Positions 1-7,683 of a stretch of DNA of 63,247 nt are shown here, piece after piece (position 1 is the first letter of the stretch; each line of letters opens with the position of its first letter). The notes under the pieces are model-generated. The model worked only from the letters and a program-made list of their open reading frames with translations, was not told the origin of the DNA and ran no database searches. The translations under genes and the position numbers were made by a program. The stretch is from an uncultured Faecalibacterium sp. (GTDB taxonomy: Bacteria; Bacillota; Clostridia; Oscillospirales; Ruminococcaceae), in contig UQDV01000012.1 of the NCBI GenBank assembly GCA_900539945.1, forward strand, positions 1 through 63,247, given 5' to 3'.

Positions 1-13
1 AATTGTGCAAAAC

Positions 14-49
14 AAAAAGTTCAACGCACTTTCATACGTTGAACTTTTT
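14..49 (-). terminator. terminator after the tRNA-Tyr scrap
   Basis: A perfect 8-bp stem (19-26 with 37-44) is followed on the minus strand by a T-rich tail. It lies directly downstream of the truncated tRNA-Tyr 3' end at 50-67, just as a second hairpin follows the intact tRNA-Tyr. Confidence 0.7.
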
Positions 50-67
50 TGGTGGGCGCGGGTGGAT
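50..67 (-). pseudogene. tRNA-Tyr 3'-end fragment
   Basis: These 18 bases match the encoded 3' end (acceptor strand, CCA and part of the T stem) of the intact tRNA-Tyr at 219-236, and the T-tract beside them is shared too. The T loop and the rest of the tRNA are absent beyond position 67. It is either a partial duplication or a scar of past integration at the tRNA 3' end. Confidence 0.6.
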
Positions 68-86
68 GTCGCAAGCCGCGCATCTA

Positions 87-110
87 AAAAAGCCCCGCAG
101 GGGCTTTTTT
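87..110. terminator. bidirectional terminator hairpin
   Basis: A GCCCC/GGGGC stem with a 3-nt loop (92-96 with 100-104) is flanked by A and T runs, so it could work in both directions. It sits between the tRNA scrap and the intact tRNA-Tyr. Confidence 0.6.
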
Positions 111-186
111 CCCCGCCGGACTATTCGGCGGGTCGATGCTGTTCGAATCCACCCGCTCGGTGAGATTAACTTTGTTATATAACAAA

Positions 187-218
187 AACCTCAGCGTACT
201 TGATACGTTGAGGTTTTT
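187..218 (-). terminator. terminator of tRNA-Tyr
   Basis: Ten-base arms at 189-198 and 204-213 pair with one G-T wobble and are followed on the minus strand by five Ts. The hairpin begins right after the CCA end of the tRNA. Confidence 0.75.
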
Positions 219-303
219 TGGTGGGCGCGGGTGGATTCGAACCACCGAAGCTGAAAGCAGCAGATTTACAGTCTGTCCCCATTGGCCACTCGGGAACACG
301 CCC
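219..303 (-). tRNA. tRNA-Tyr (anticodon GTA)
   Basis: Read on the minus strand this is an 85-nt class II tRNA with CCA encoded. The 7-bp acceptor stem pairs GGGCGTG with CGCGCCC (one G-T wobble). The T arm contains GGTTCGAATCC, there is a variable arm as in bacterial tRNA-Tyr, and the anticodon GTA is at 269-267. It charges tyrosine at UAU and UAC codons. A terminator hairpin follows directly. Confidence 0.95.
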
Positions 304-420
304 ATATTCTTTTGTGTGTCCTGCCGGACGACTTGTTTATTTTAGCATGGAAGGATGGATTTGTCAACACTTTTCTGCAAATTTCTGCAGGCATTTTTCC
401 AAGCCGGGATCCGGACAAAA

Positions 421-462
421 AAGCCCCGTCGGGGCCCGGAAAAAGGGCACCCGACGGGGCTT
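421..462 (-). terminator. terminator of the FMN-binding lipoprotein gene
   Basis: Perfect 11-bp arms at 423-433 and 450-460 are followed on the minus strand by a T run. It lies about 40 bp after the stop of the gene at 500-961. Confidence 0.8.
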
Positions 463-499
463 GGAAGCACATGCTTTTTTCTTACAGATCTCTGAAAAA

Positions 500-961
500 T
501 CAGTAAGCGATGCCGGCTGCGTCATAGCAGGCCTTGGCAGCCTCCATGATGGCGTTGGAGGTCACGGTGGAGCCGCTCACAGCGTCCACGTTGGGGGTGT
601 TGCCAGCCACGATGGCATCAGCCACGGTGGGAGCAGCAGCCTGACCCAGGCTCTCGGTCTCGGTGGAAGCGTCCACGTCGCAGGCGGTAGCAACGCCGTT
701 CTCGAAGGTGATGGTCACGGTCACGTCGCCGTTCATGCCTTTGGCAGAAGCAGTCTGGGTGCCGGTGTAGCCCTCGCCCTCAGCAACGGAAGCAGCCTCG
801 GAAGAAGCGGCCTCGCTGGCAGCCTCAGAAGAAGCAGCAACGCTGGAAGCAGCCTCGGAAGAGGCAGCAGAAGAAGCGGCGGTAGAAGAAGCGGAGCTGC
901 CGCAGGCGGCCAGGCTGACAGCCAGGGCGCAGACAACAGCGATCTTGGTGAACTGTTTCAT
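500..961 (-). CDS. FMN-binding domain lipoprotein
   Basis: The 153-residue product has a lipoprotein signal peptide with an LAAC lipobox, so Cys20 should be lipidated and the protein anchored outside the membrane. A Ser/Ala/Glu linker (about residues 22-60) leads to a C-terminal FMN_bind domain (about 64-150). The segment DAVSGSTVTS at 126-135 fits the motif whose Ser/Thr accepts FMN covalently in this family. Such proteins serve in extracytoplasmic flavin electron transfer. The start is the ATG at 961, with AAAGGA upstream; an upstream in-frame ATG would lengthen the product but lacks the signal-peptide logic. The gene stands alone with its own promoter and terminator, so its electron donor and acceptor are not visible here. 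Confidence 0.85.
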   Translation of the reverse strand: MKQFTKIAVVCALAVSLAACGSSASSTAASSAASSEAASSVAASSEAASEAASSEAASVAEGEGYTGTQTASAKGMNGDVTVTITFENGVATACDVDASTETESLGQAAAPTVADAIVAGNTPNVDAVSGSTVTSNAIMEAAKACYDAAGIAY

Positions 962-1033
962 AGTGGTATATTCCTTTCTGAAAATGCAAAATCGGTACCG
1001 GGCCCCAGCCGGGCGCACCGGGCACAGAATGTT

Positions 1034-1061
1034 ATTATACACGTTTTGAACGATTTTTCAA
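1034..1061 (-). promoter_or_regulatory. promoter of the FMN-binding lipoprotein gene
   Basis: On the minus strand a TTGAAA box and a TATAAT box are separated by 16 bp. The start codon at 961 is about 70 bp downstream. Confidence 0.65.
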
Positions 1062-1216
1062 GTGCATAATGCCGAAAAAGTCTGGAAAAGTTTGTGAAAA
1101 GTGCGAGCTTCCTTCTGAAACATGCACAGCGCATTGAAAATCCGGCAGCATCATGATATTATTTTGATGGAGAACAGAAAAAGGCAATCCGCCGGACAGA
1201 AAGGTATGAGCATGTC

Positions 1217-1564
1217 ATGACGATCCAAGAATGTTATGCACAGATGGGCGCAGATTACAACGAAGTATTCCGTCGCCTGTACAACGAAGCAATGATCCGC
1301 AAGTTTGTGCTGCTGTTTCCCAAGGATGACAGCTTCCATAATCTGGAAGCTGCCCTGAAGGAACAGAACGTGAAGGAAGCCTTCCGCGCAGCACACACCC
1401 TGAAGGGTGTGTGCCAGAATCTGGGCTTTTCCAACCTGTATGCCCCGGCGGTGACGCTCACCGAGACGCTGCGTGCCGGCCAGCTGGAAGGTACGGCAAA
1501 GCAGTTTGCCGAGGTAGAAAAGCAGTACCGCATTACGATGGCCGCCATTCAGGCACTGGACTGA
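1217..1564 (+). CDS. stand-alone histidine phosphotransfer (Hpt) protein
   Basis: The 115-residue protein is a single Hpt four-helix domain. The phospho-accepting histidine is His60 in the motif AHTLKGVCQNLGF. Hpt proteins pass phosphoryl groups between hybrid histidine kinases and response regulators in the cytoplasm. No kinase or regulator is encoded nearby, so its partners must lie elsewhere. The ATG at 1217 is preceded by GAAAGG at good spacing; two ATGs just upstream are out of frame. A strong terminator follows the stop codon, so this is a one-gene unit. Confidence 0.85.
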   Translation: MTIQECYAQMGADYNEVFRRLYNEAMIRKFVLLFPKDDSFHNLEAALKEQNVKEAFRAAHTLKGVCQNLGFSNLYAPAVTLTETLRAGQLEGTAKQFAEVEKQYRITMAAIQALD

Positions 1565-1573
1565 ACGGAACGA

Positions 1574-1623
1574 AATACCCCGCCGCACCCGCTTCCATTC
1601 TGGAAGGGTGCGGCGGGGTATTT
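1574..1623. terminator. bidirectional terminator
   Basis: A long GC-rich hairpin with AATACCCCGCCGC-type arms and flanking A and T bases lies between the convergent Hpt gene and the symporter gene, and can serve both. Confidence 0.8.
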
Positions 1624-1626
1624 GCA

Positions 1627-3012
1627 TTATTGCAGCTTTTTTCGTTTTTCGTAGTCGTTGAGGGCGTCCATCGCTTCACCGGAGAGCGGGTAGAGGGCGA
1701 TCATGTTGAAGATGGTCATCAGGCCGATGCCCACATCGCCCAAGTCCCACACCACGGTGTAGGCCTGCAGGCCGCCGATGAGCAGCATGACCAGAGCAAT
1801 CAGCTTGTACACGGTCTGGCTCCACCAGTTGTCGCCGCACAGATAGGCCACGTTGCTGCGGGCGTAATACAGCACTCCCAGAAAAGTGGAAAAGCTGAAC
1901 AATGCCAGTGTGGCGGCAATGAACACGGTGCCAAACCCGCCCAGATGGTACTGCATGGCGGTCTGCAGCAGGTCCATGCCGGAAAGCCCGGCGGTGAGGT
2001 CCTGCGGCACCAGCAGCATCAGAAAGGCGGTGCAGCTGCAGATGACCACCGTGTCAATCAGTACGCCCAGCGCCTGCACGAAGCCCATCTTGACCGGATC
2101 GTCGCACGCGGCGGCTGCGGCAGCGCAGGGGGCTGAGCCGCTGCCGGCTTCATTGGAGAAAAGCCCGCGCTTGACGCCGTTCATCAGCACGGCACCAAAG
2201 CCGCCGGCCGCCATCTGCCGCAGACCAAAGGCCTCGGCAAAAATGCGGCCCAGCACGGCGGGCAGCTGGCGGAAGTTGAGCACCAGAATGCCCACGGTGA
2301 GCACAAAGTAGCACACCGCCATGATGGGCACCATCACATCCAGGCTTTTCACGGTGGCGTTCTTGCGCAGCACGATGAGAGCGGCCAGCGCCGTGAGCAC
2401 CAGCGTAGTGGTCAGCGGGGGAATGTGGAACGCGTTCTGGAACGCCGAACTCACCGAGTTGGAGATCACCTGACTGATGCCGCACCAGCACAGCAGGCCG
2501 GAGGCTGCAAACAGGGCCGCCAGCACCGAACGCCGGAGTTTTTTGCCGCGCCGACGCTCAGCCAGTGCGTGCAGGTAGTAGGCCGGGCCGCCGCGCCAGC
2601 CGCCGTAGAGCGGGTCGGGCTGGCGGTATTTCTGGGCCAGCGTGGACTCGATAAAAGAGGTGGAAGCGCCCAGCAGGGCAGTGACCCACATCCAGAACAC
2701 CGCGCCTGCACCGCCGGCCGAAACCGCCGCCACTACGCCCACCAGGTTGCCCATGCCCACCCGGGTGGCGGTGGACACCACCAGGGTCTGGAAGGAGGAA
2801 AGCCCCTCCTTGTTCTGGTTCTTTTCGCACACGGCGGCGATCATATCCCGGAACAGCCGCACCGGCAGCAGGCGGGTGCGCAAGGTGAACCAGATACCGG
2901 CGGTGAACAGCAGCACGACCATCGGCGAGATGCCGATGCCGCCGCCCACTGGCAGCGTGAACAGATCGCCCCACAGCAGGCGGTAAACAAATTCAATAAG
3001 ATGGGTCAGCAA
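1627..3012 (-). CDS. sodium:alanine/glycine symporter, AGCS family
   Basis: The 461-residue integral membrane protein carries the AGCS signature TRVGMGNLVGVVAAV and the second family segment GVKRGLFSNEAGSGS. It should import alanine or glycine with sodium. I place the start at the TTG at 3012 because AAGGAGG (3027-3021) lies exactly 8 nt upstream. The nearest ATG, at 3045, cannot be the start because it overlaps the -10 box of the gene's own promoter. The resulting N-terminus fits the family. It is convergent with the Hpt gene and shares its terminator. Exact substrate is not certain. Confidence 0.88.
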   Translation of the reverse strand: MLTHLIEFVYRLLWGDLFTLPVGGGIGISPMVVLLFTAGIWFTLRTRLLPVRLFRDMIAAVCEKNQNKEGLSSFQTLVVSTATRVGMGNLVGVVAAVSAGGAGAVFWMWVTALLGASTSFIESTLAQKYRQPDPLYGGWRGGPAYYLHALAERRRGKKLRRSVLAALFAASGLLCWCGISQVISNSVSSAFQNAFHIPPLTTTLVLTALAALIVLRKNATVKSLDVMVPIMAVCYFVLTVGILVLNFRQLPAVLGRIFAEAFGLRQMAAGGFGAVLMNGVKRGLFSNEAGSGSAPCAAAAAACDDPVKMGFVQALGVLIDTVVICSCTAFLMLLVPQDLTAGLSGMDLLQTAMQYHLGGFGTVFIAATLALFSFSTFLGVLYYARSNVAYLCGDNWWSQTVYKLIALVMLLIGGLQAYTVVWDLGDVGIGLMTIFNMIALYPLSGEAMDALNDYEKRKKLQ

Positions 3013-3043
3013 GAGCAAGGCCTCCTTGTCGGTTGATGACTTC

Positions 3044-3072
3044 ATTATAGTACAGTACAAAAGAATTGTAAA
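3044..3072 (-). promoter_or_regulatory. promoter of the AGCS symporter
   Basis: TTTACA and a perfect TATAAT are separated by exactly 17 bp on the minus strand. The -10 box overlaps an in-frame ATG, which rules that codon out as the start. Confidence 0.75.
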
Positions 3073-3124
3073 ATCCAAAATATTGATCGAAAGAATCAAT
3101 GGAACAGAAGAGCAGGCCCGCCAC

Positions 3125-3157
3125 AAAACAAAACCGCCCGGCTGTTGCACCGGGCGG
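3125..3157 (-). terminator. terminator of the thiamin operon
   Basis: CCGCCCGG arms at 3134-3141 and 3150-3157 form a perfect hairpin followed on the minus strand by TTTTGTTTTG. It sits 30 bp after the thiC stop. Confidence 0.85.
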
Positions 3158-3186
3158 CGGAGGAAGCAATAAGAATTGTCAGAAAA

Positions 3187-4497
3187 TCACAGGATGTCGA
3201 TGTATTCACCGGCCAGCGCTTTGTTCATGCTGCGCACGGCGCAGAACTTGCCGCACATGCTGCAGGTGTCGCTGTGGTCATCTTCCGGCAGGCGGGCGTC
3301 GCGGATGGCTTTGGCAGTCTCGGGGTCCAGCGCACAGGCAAACTGTGCGTCCCAGTCCAGCACCCGGCGGGCGTCGCCCATCTTGTCGTCGATGTCGCGG
3401 GCATGGGGGATGCCCTTGGCGATGTCGGCGGCATGGGCAGCGATCTTGGAGGCCACGATGCCCTGCTTTACGTCCTCCACGTTGGGCAGTGCCAGATGCT
3501 CGGCAGGGGTGACATAGCACAGGAAGGCAGCACCGCTCATGGCAGCCACCGCTCCGCCGATGGCAGCGGTGATGTGGTCATAGCCGGGGGCAATGTCGGT
3601 GACCAGGGGTCCCAGCACATAGAAGGGGGCGCCCATGCAGATGCTCTTCTGCACTTCCATGTTGGCGGCTACCTGATTCAGCGGCACATGGCCGGGGCCT
3701 TCCACCATGACCTGTACGTTGTGAGCCCAGGCACGCTTGGTCAGCTCACCCAGACGCACCAGCTCTTCGATCTGACACACGTCGGTGGCGTCGGCCAGAC
3801 AGCCGGGGCGGCAGGCATCGCCCAGCGAGATGGTCACATCGTGCTCGGCGCAGATCTCGCAGATCTCATCAAAGTGCTCGTAGAAGGGGTTTTCGTTGCC
3901 GGTCATGCTCATCCAGGCAAACACCAGCGAACCGCCGCGGCTCACGATGTTCATCTTGCGCTTGTGCTTGCGGATCTGCTCGATGGTCTTGCGGGTGATG
4001 CCGCAGTGCAGGGTGACAAAGTCCACACCGTCCTCGGCATGCAGGCGCACCACGTCGATGAAGTCCTGTGCAGTCAGTTCTGCCAGGTCACGCTGGTAGT
4101 GGATGACCGAGTCGTACACCGGCACGGTGCCGATCATCACCGGGCACTCGTGGGTCAGCTTCTGGCGGAAGGGCTGGGTGTTGCCGTGGCTGGACAGGTC
4201 CATGATGGCCTCGGCACCCATGTTCACGGCACTCATGACCTTCTGCATTTCAATGTTGTAGTCCTTGCAGTCCCGGGAGACGCCAAGGTTCACATTGATC
4301 TTGGTGCGCAGCATGCTGCCGATGCCCTCCGGGTCCAGGCATTCGTGATGCTTGTTGGCCGGGATGGCCACCTTGCCCTCAGCGACCCACTGGCGGATCT
4401 CCTCCGGGGTGCGGTACTCCTTTTTGGCCACGATCTCCATCTGCGGGGTGATGATGCCCTTGCGGGCGGCATCCATCTGGGTGGTGTAAGTCTGCAT
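3187..4497 (-). CDS. thiC: phosphomethylpyrimidine synthase ThiC
   Basis: The 436-residue product is ThiC, the radical-SAM enzyme that rearranges aminoimidazole ribotide into HMP phosphate for thiamin. Recognisable family segments include [10 protein letters not shown], the substrate barrel and [12 protein letters not shown]. The C-terminal cluster cysteines are C412, C415 and C419 (CSMCGKFC), which would bind the 4Fe-4S cluster. The start is the ATG at 4497 with GGAGGA about 9 nt upstream; the frame stays open 38 codons further, but that part is leader RNA. It is last in thiW-thiM-thiE-thiC, separated from thiE by about 345 bp of structured, non-TPP leader. The length is close to the usual size of this family. 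Confidence 0.96.
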   Translation of the reverse strand: MQTYTTQMDAARKGIITPQMEIVAKKEYRTPEEIRQWVAEGKVAIPANKHHECLDPEGIGSMLRTKINVNLGVSRDCKDYNIEMQKVMSAVNMGAEAIMDLSSHGNTQPFRQKLTHECPVMIGTVPVYDSVIHYQRDLAELTAQDFIDVVRLHAEDGVDFVTLHCGITRKTIEQIRKHKRKMNIVSRGGSLVFAWMSMTGNENPFYEHFDEICEICAEHDVTISLGDACRPGCLADATDVCQIEELVRLGELTKRAWAHNVQVMVEGPGHVPLNQVAANMEVQKSICMGAPFYVLGPLVTDIAPGYDHITAAIGGAVAAMSGAAFLCYVTPAEHLALPNVEDVKQGIVASKIAAHAADIAKGIPHARDIDDKMGDARRVLDWDAQFACALDPETAKAIRDARLPEDDHSDTCSMCGKFCAVRSMNKALAGEYIDIL

Positions 4498-4559
4498 AGG
4501 TTGTGTTCCTCCAAATGACAGTTTATCTCTGAACAGCAGTGCGCTGGTCATACAGTGAT

Positions 4560-4700
4560 GCGGGGCAGCCTGTGTGCCGGGAGCTTTCTCCTCGGACACG
4601 AATCGGGCCATTCCATCGCCCGCCCTACTGCCTGCGGCAGCAGGGTCCCACCCCAGCGGACGGTCCTCGGAGAAACTCCCGACCCGCAGGCAAGGGTGGC
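4560..4700 (-). ncRNA. candidate structured leader RNA upstream of thiC
   Basis: On the minus strand two arms, 4680-4663 and 4597-4579, can form a long stem of 5, 7 and 4 bp with one bulged base and a symmetric GA/GA internal loop that could be tandem sheared G-A pairs. Inside lies a 10-bp hairpin (4645-4636 with 4632-4623) with a 3-nt loop. The hallmarks of a TPP riboswitch (CTGAGA, and the GATAATGCC-like part) are missing. A small frame covers it, with a fair ribosome site at about 4785, but the encoded peptide matches nothing I know. It may be a cis-regulatory RNA or a dispersed genomic repeat. Confidence 0.4.
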
Positions 4701-4842
4701 AGACAGGTAGCCGTCATTCAGAAAAAACAGTACGCTCTGGATGCCGGCACCTGCGCGAGAAAATACGCTCATCATAAAAACTCCTTTTATGATTTTTATA
4801 ACGCGGCACAAGGTGGTGTCCCCGGTGTGCTGCGGGAAATGA

Positions 4843-5481
4843 TTACTCTACGATCTGCTCCGAGAGGGCTTTCAGCTCCCTGCACTCGGCCTCAATGTCC
4901 TTTGCACCGAAGATGGCGCTTACAAGGGCCACGCCGTCCACGCCGGTGCCCCTGAGCTGCAGGATATTATCCTTGTGGATGCCGCCGATGGCCACCACCG
5001 GCACATCCACGGCATTGCAGATGTCGATGAGGGTCTGCCGGGGCAGGACGTTGACGTCCTCCTTGGTGTGGGTAGCAAAAGCAGCCCCCACGCCCAGACA
5101 GTCGGCCCCGTGGGCCACAGCGTCCAGCGCTTCCTGCACCGTGTGGGCCGAAACACCGATCATCATATCCTCGCCCACGCGCTCGCGCACCTTGGCGGCG
5201 GCCATATCGTCCTGCCCCACATGGATGCCCTCGGCGTGGCACTTCACGGCCACGTCCACGTTGTCGTTGATGAACAGCGGCACACCGTACTGCTGGCACA
5301 GGGCGTGGATCTGGATGGCTTCCTGCAAAAACTCTGCATCCCCCAGCTGCTTTTCCCGCAGCTGCACGCAGGTGGCACCGCCCTTCAGGGCGCTTTCCAC
5401 CTGCTGGTACAGGGTCTGCTCGCCCACCCAGGCGCGGTCGGTCACGGCGTATAATAACATGGTATGCTTATCGCACTTCAT
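4843..5481 (-). CDS. thiE: thiamin-phosphate synthase ThiE
   Basis: The 212-residue TIM-barrel enzyme joins HMP pyrophosphate to thiazole phosphate. Family motifs seen are YAVTDRAW at the N-terminus, QLREKQL (phosphate and pyrophosphate binding), FINDNVDVA, GIHVGQDD, GVSAHTVQEA and AIGGI towards the end. The ATG at 5481 has AAGGAG 6 nt upstream and overlaps the end of thiM by 14 bp, indicating translational coupling. It belongs to the TPP-controlled operon. Confidence 0.95.
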   Translation of the reverse strand: MKCDKHTMLLYAVTDRAWVGEQTLYQQVESALKGGATCVQLREKQLGDAEFLQEAIQIHALCQQYGVPLFINDNVDVAVKCHAEGIHVGQDDMAAAKVRERVGEDMMIGVSAHTVQEALDAVAHGADCLGVGAAFATHTKEDVNVLPRQTLIDICNAVDVPVVAIGGIHKDNILQLRGTGVDGVALVSAIFGAKDIEAECRELKALSEQIVE

Positions 5482-6289
5482 AGGTTGCTCCTTCTTCCAG
5501 CTGCGCGGGGGTCATATTGTAGATGGCATCAATGATGTAATTGCGGTAGGTGGAGTTGCCGTCCAGTGGGCTCAGGCGGCTGTGGGCAATCTCACCGGCC
5601 AGACCCATGGCGCACACAGCGGCGGCAGCGGCCTCCAGCGGCTGGTCGGGGTTGGCGGTGACGAAGGCTGCCGTCAGAGCCGAGAGCTGGCAGCCGGTGC
5701 CGGTGATGCTGCTCATCATGGGGTGGCCGTTGCGGATGCAGTAAGCCTTGTGGGCGTCGGCCACGATGTCAATGGCACCGGTGATGGCCACCACGGCACC
5801 GGTGCGGGCCGCAAAGGCCTTGGCAAAAGCCACGGCGCTGTCCAGATTTTCCTCGGTGACCTTGTCGGCCACATCGGCATCCACGCCCTTGGTGGTACCG
5901 GCACCGGAAGCCAGGGTCTTGACCTCGGAGATGTTGCCCCGGATGACCGTGAATTTCACCTCCCGCAGCAGGCGGTTGGCGGTGTCGGTGCGAAGCTGGG
6001 AAGCACCGGCGCCCACGGGGTCCAGCACCACGGGGTGGCCCAGCAGGTTGGCCTTTTTCCCGGCCAGCAGCATGCTGGTGATGGTGCGGCTGTTCAGGGT
6101 GCCGATGTTGATGTTCAGGCCGCCGCAGATGGTGGTGATGTCCTCCACCTCAGCGGCATCGTCGGCCATGATGGGGGAGGCCCCGCAGGCCAGCACCATG
6201 TTGGCGCAGTCGTTCACCGTGACATAGTTGGTGATGTTGTGGATCAGCGGGCAGGTGCTGCGGACATTCTCAAAACATTCAGCAAACAT
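5468..6289 (-). CDS. thiM: hydroxyethylthiazole kinase ThiM
   Basis: The 273-residue product phosphorylates the thiazole salvage precursor of thiamin. It shows CPLIHNITNYVT near the start, NMVLACGASPIMADD, PVVLDPVGAGAS and the C-terminal catalytic stretch SSITGTGCQLSAL, typical of this ribokinase-like family. The start is the ATG at 6289 with GGAGGA upstream, 13 bp after the thiW stop. It overlaps thiE. With ThiW as importer it forms the thiazole-salvage arm, while ThiC makes the pyrimidine part. Confidence 0.95.
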   Translation of the reverse strand: MFAECFENVRSTCPLIHNITNYVTVNDCANMVLACGASPIMADDAAEVEDITTICGGLNINIGTLNSRTITSMLLAGKKANLLGHPVVLDPVGAGASQLRTDTANRLLREVKFTVIRGNISEVKTLASGAGTTKGVDADVADKVTEENLDSAVAFAKAFAARTGAVVAITGAIDIVADAHKAYCIRNGHPMMSSITGTGCQLSALTAAFVTANPDQPLEAAAAAVCAMGLAGEIAHSRLSPLDGNSTYRNYIIDAIYNMTPAQLEEGATYEVR

Positions 6290-6302
6290 GATGGCTCCTC
6301 CG

Positions 6303-6818
6303 TCAGGACAGGCTGCTCTGCATGCTGCGCAGAACACCGGAGCGCTGCAGGCTGAGCACCAGGATCCCGGCGATCACAGCGCCCACGCCGGTGGAGATGA
6401 GGAAAGGCACGATGTAGGCATAGAAAGCGATGTCACCGGCGCTTTTGCCCATCAGGAAGATGGCCACCGGGTAGGCGCACAGGCCGCCCAGCACGCTGGT
6501 GCCGAACACCTCACCGGCCACCGTGGCCAGCAGGTTCTTGGTTTTGTGGTACACCAGACCGCACAGCAGCGCGCCGAACATGCTGCCCGGGAAGGCCATC
6601 AGACTGCCCAGGCCCAGCAGGTTGCGCAGCAGGGAAGCGACAAAGGCTACGCCTACACCCCACCAGGGCCCCAGCAGCACGGCGCACAGCACATTGACCA
6701 TGTGCTGCACCGGAGCACACTTGCTGCCGAACATCGGGAAGCTGAACACGCTGCCCACCACACACAGGGCACAGAACATACCGGCCAGCGCCAGTTTTTT
6801 TGCAGAAACCTTTTTCAT
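6303..6818 (-). CDS. thiW: energy-coupling factor type thiazole importer ThiW
   Basis: The 171-residue protein has about five hydrophobic segments and the ThiW pattern (SAKKLALAGMFCALCV, then SKCAPVQHMVNV). ThiW is the substrate-binding membrane component thought to bring in hydroxyethylthiazole, working with a shared ECF energising module not found in this window. It is the first gene after the TPP riboswitch, and its neighbour ThiM phosphorylates the imported thiazole. The ATG at 6818 is preceded by AAAGGAG. About 250 bp of GC-rich spacer separates it from the riboswitch terminator. Confidence 0.92.
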   Translation of the reverse strand: MKKVSAKKLALAGMFCALCVVGSVFSFPMFGSKCAPVQHMVNVLCAVLLGPWWGVGVAFVASLLRNLLGLGSLMAFPGSMFGALLCGLVYHKTKNLLATVAGEVFGTSVLGGLCAYPVAIFLMGKSAGDIAFYAYIVPFLISTGVGAVIAGILVLSLQRSGVLRSMQSSLS

Positions 6819-6834
6819 GAGGGAAAACTCCTTT

Positions 6835-7060
6835 CCAGTGGGGCGGCTGCAGACAGCGGCCCCGGCAAACCACGCCCTGCCCGCAAAAAGGCAAAGCGAT
6901 CCTTCGGGTTGCGGTCGAGACTTGCTGGTCTCCTCTCACGCCGGAACACGGCTTCCCATCGCTGTCGGTTGCAAGGCTCAGGGCGCTCCCCCTCAGCCCG
7001 CTGCGCCTGTGCGCAGAGCCGCCCTTTGCAGGGCGGGAATGATTCCTCCTCAAAAAATGC
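6835..7060 (-). other. GC-rich structured spacer between the TPP switch and thiW
   Basis: This long untranslated stretch has several local hairpins on the minus strand, among them CTGCGC-acag-GCGCAG, GAGAC-cagcaa-GTCTC and GCCCT-gcaa-AGGGC, and an outer GCGAT/ATCGC pairing. Open frames cross it but none looks like a known protein. It may be a dispersed intergenic repeat or part of the operon's RNA control. Confidence 0.35.
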
Positions 7061-7065
7061 TGACA

Positions 7066-7103
7066 AAACAAAAACAGGAGACACCCGGCGGGGTGCCTCC
7101 TGT
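7066..7103 (-). terminator. TPP riboswitch expression-platform terminator
   Basis: A strong hairpin built on CAGGAGGCACCC-like arms (7075-7102) is followed on the minus strand by TTTTTGTTTTG. It directly follows the TPP aptamer, so ligand binding should favour transcription arrest here. Confidence 0.85.
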
Positions 7104-7119
7104 AAAAAATCGTACAACA

Positions 7120-7205
7120 ATGACTTCCTACGGCGGCATTATCCGCATCAGGTTAAAGGGTCGAAGGTCGATTCCTTCCTCTCAGCCTGCATCACAAGCT
7201 CCCCT
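7120..7205 (-). promoter_or_regulatory. TPP riboswitch (THI element)
   Basis: The minus strand contains the conserved TPP aptamer parts in order: GATGCAGGCTGAGAGGAAGG, then ACCCTTTAACCTGATGCGG, then ATAATGCCGCCGTAGGAAG. It lies upstream of thiW-thiM-thiE-thiC and is followed by an intrinsic terminator, the usual off-switch arrangement in Firmicutes: high thiamin pyrophosphate stops transcription. Confidence 0.95.
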
Positions 7206-7224
7206 GTATTTGGTTCGTGACTGT

Positions 7225-7253
7225 ATTCTACACCCTTTGCGCGCAAATTGCAA
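7225..7253 (-). promoter_or_regulatory. promoter of the thiamin operon
   Basis: TTGCAA and TAGAAT are separated by 17 bp on the minus strand, about 20 bp before the TPP aptamer begins and immediately after the def stop codon. Confidence 0.7.
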
Positions 7254-7260
7254 GGGGGCA

Positions 7261-7671
7261 TCAGATCAGGATGCCGTCGCAGTGGTCGATCTCATGCTGG
7301 ATGATCTGGGCCGTCCAGCCGGTAAAGGTGCGGATGCGCGGCTTGCCGTCGGCAGTTTCGTACTGCACCTTGATGCTTTTCCAGCGCTTGGTGGGGCGCA
7401 CACCCTCCAGCGAAAGACAGCCCTCCTCGGTGTTGTAGGGGCCGGACTTTTTGAGGATGACCGGGTTGAACAGCACCAGATACCCGTCCTCAGCTTCCAC
7501 GGCGATGATGCGCTTTGCCACGCCGATCATGTTGGCGGCCATGCCCACGCAGCCGTCGGCGTGGGCGGTCAGGGTCTCCAGCAGGTCCCGGGCTGCGGCG
7601 GCGTCTGCCGGAGTGGCCGGGGCGGACTTCTGGGCTAAAAACAGGGGGTCGTGTACAATGGGCTGGATCAT
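7261..7671 (-). CDS. def: peptide deformylase
   Basis: The 136-residue enzyme removes the formyl group from nascent proteins. Motif II is EGCLSL (metal ligand Cys85) and motif III is HEIDH at 126-130 (two metal histidines and the catalytic Glu). Motif I reads GMAANMIGV, with Asn where most deformylases have Gln; a short clostridial subgroup has this form, so the enzyme may still be active, but a second standard deformylase may exist elsewhere. Its ribosome site AAAGGAG lies beside the brnQ stop, 12 bp away, so the two are probably cotranscribed. Confidence 0.9.
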   Translation of the reverse strand: MIQPIVHDPLFLAQKSAPATPADAAAARDLLETLTAHADGCVGMAANMIGVAKRIIAVEAEDGYLVLFNPVILKKSGPYNTEEGCLSLEGVRPTKRWKSIKVQYETADGKPRIRTFTGWTAQIIQHEIDHCDGILI

Positions 7672-7683
7672 AAAAAATCTCCT

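Noticed and set aside
84..305. Open frame over the tRNA-Tyr gene on the minus strand
   Set aside because: It runs through the tRNA and two terminators and has no protein-like features.
4548..4811. Possible 87-codon gene between thiE and thiC
   Set aside because: It has a fair ribosome site, but its sequence is mostly read from a strongly folded RNA stretch and matches no family I know; kept only as a note within the RNA feature.
4498..4842. A second TPP riboswitch directly before thiC
   Set aside because: The conserved CTGAGA and GATAATGCC-like parts are absent; the only TPP aptamer is at 7120-7205.
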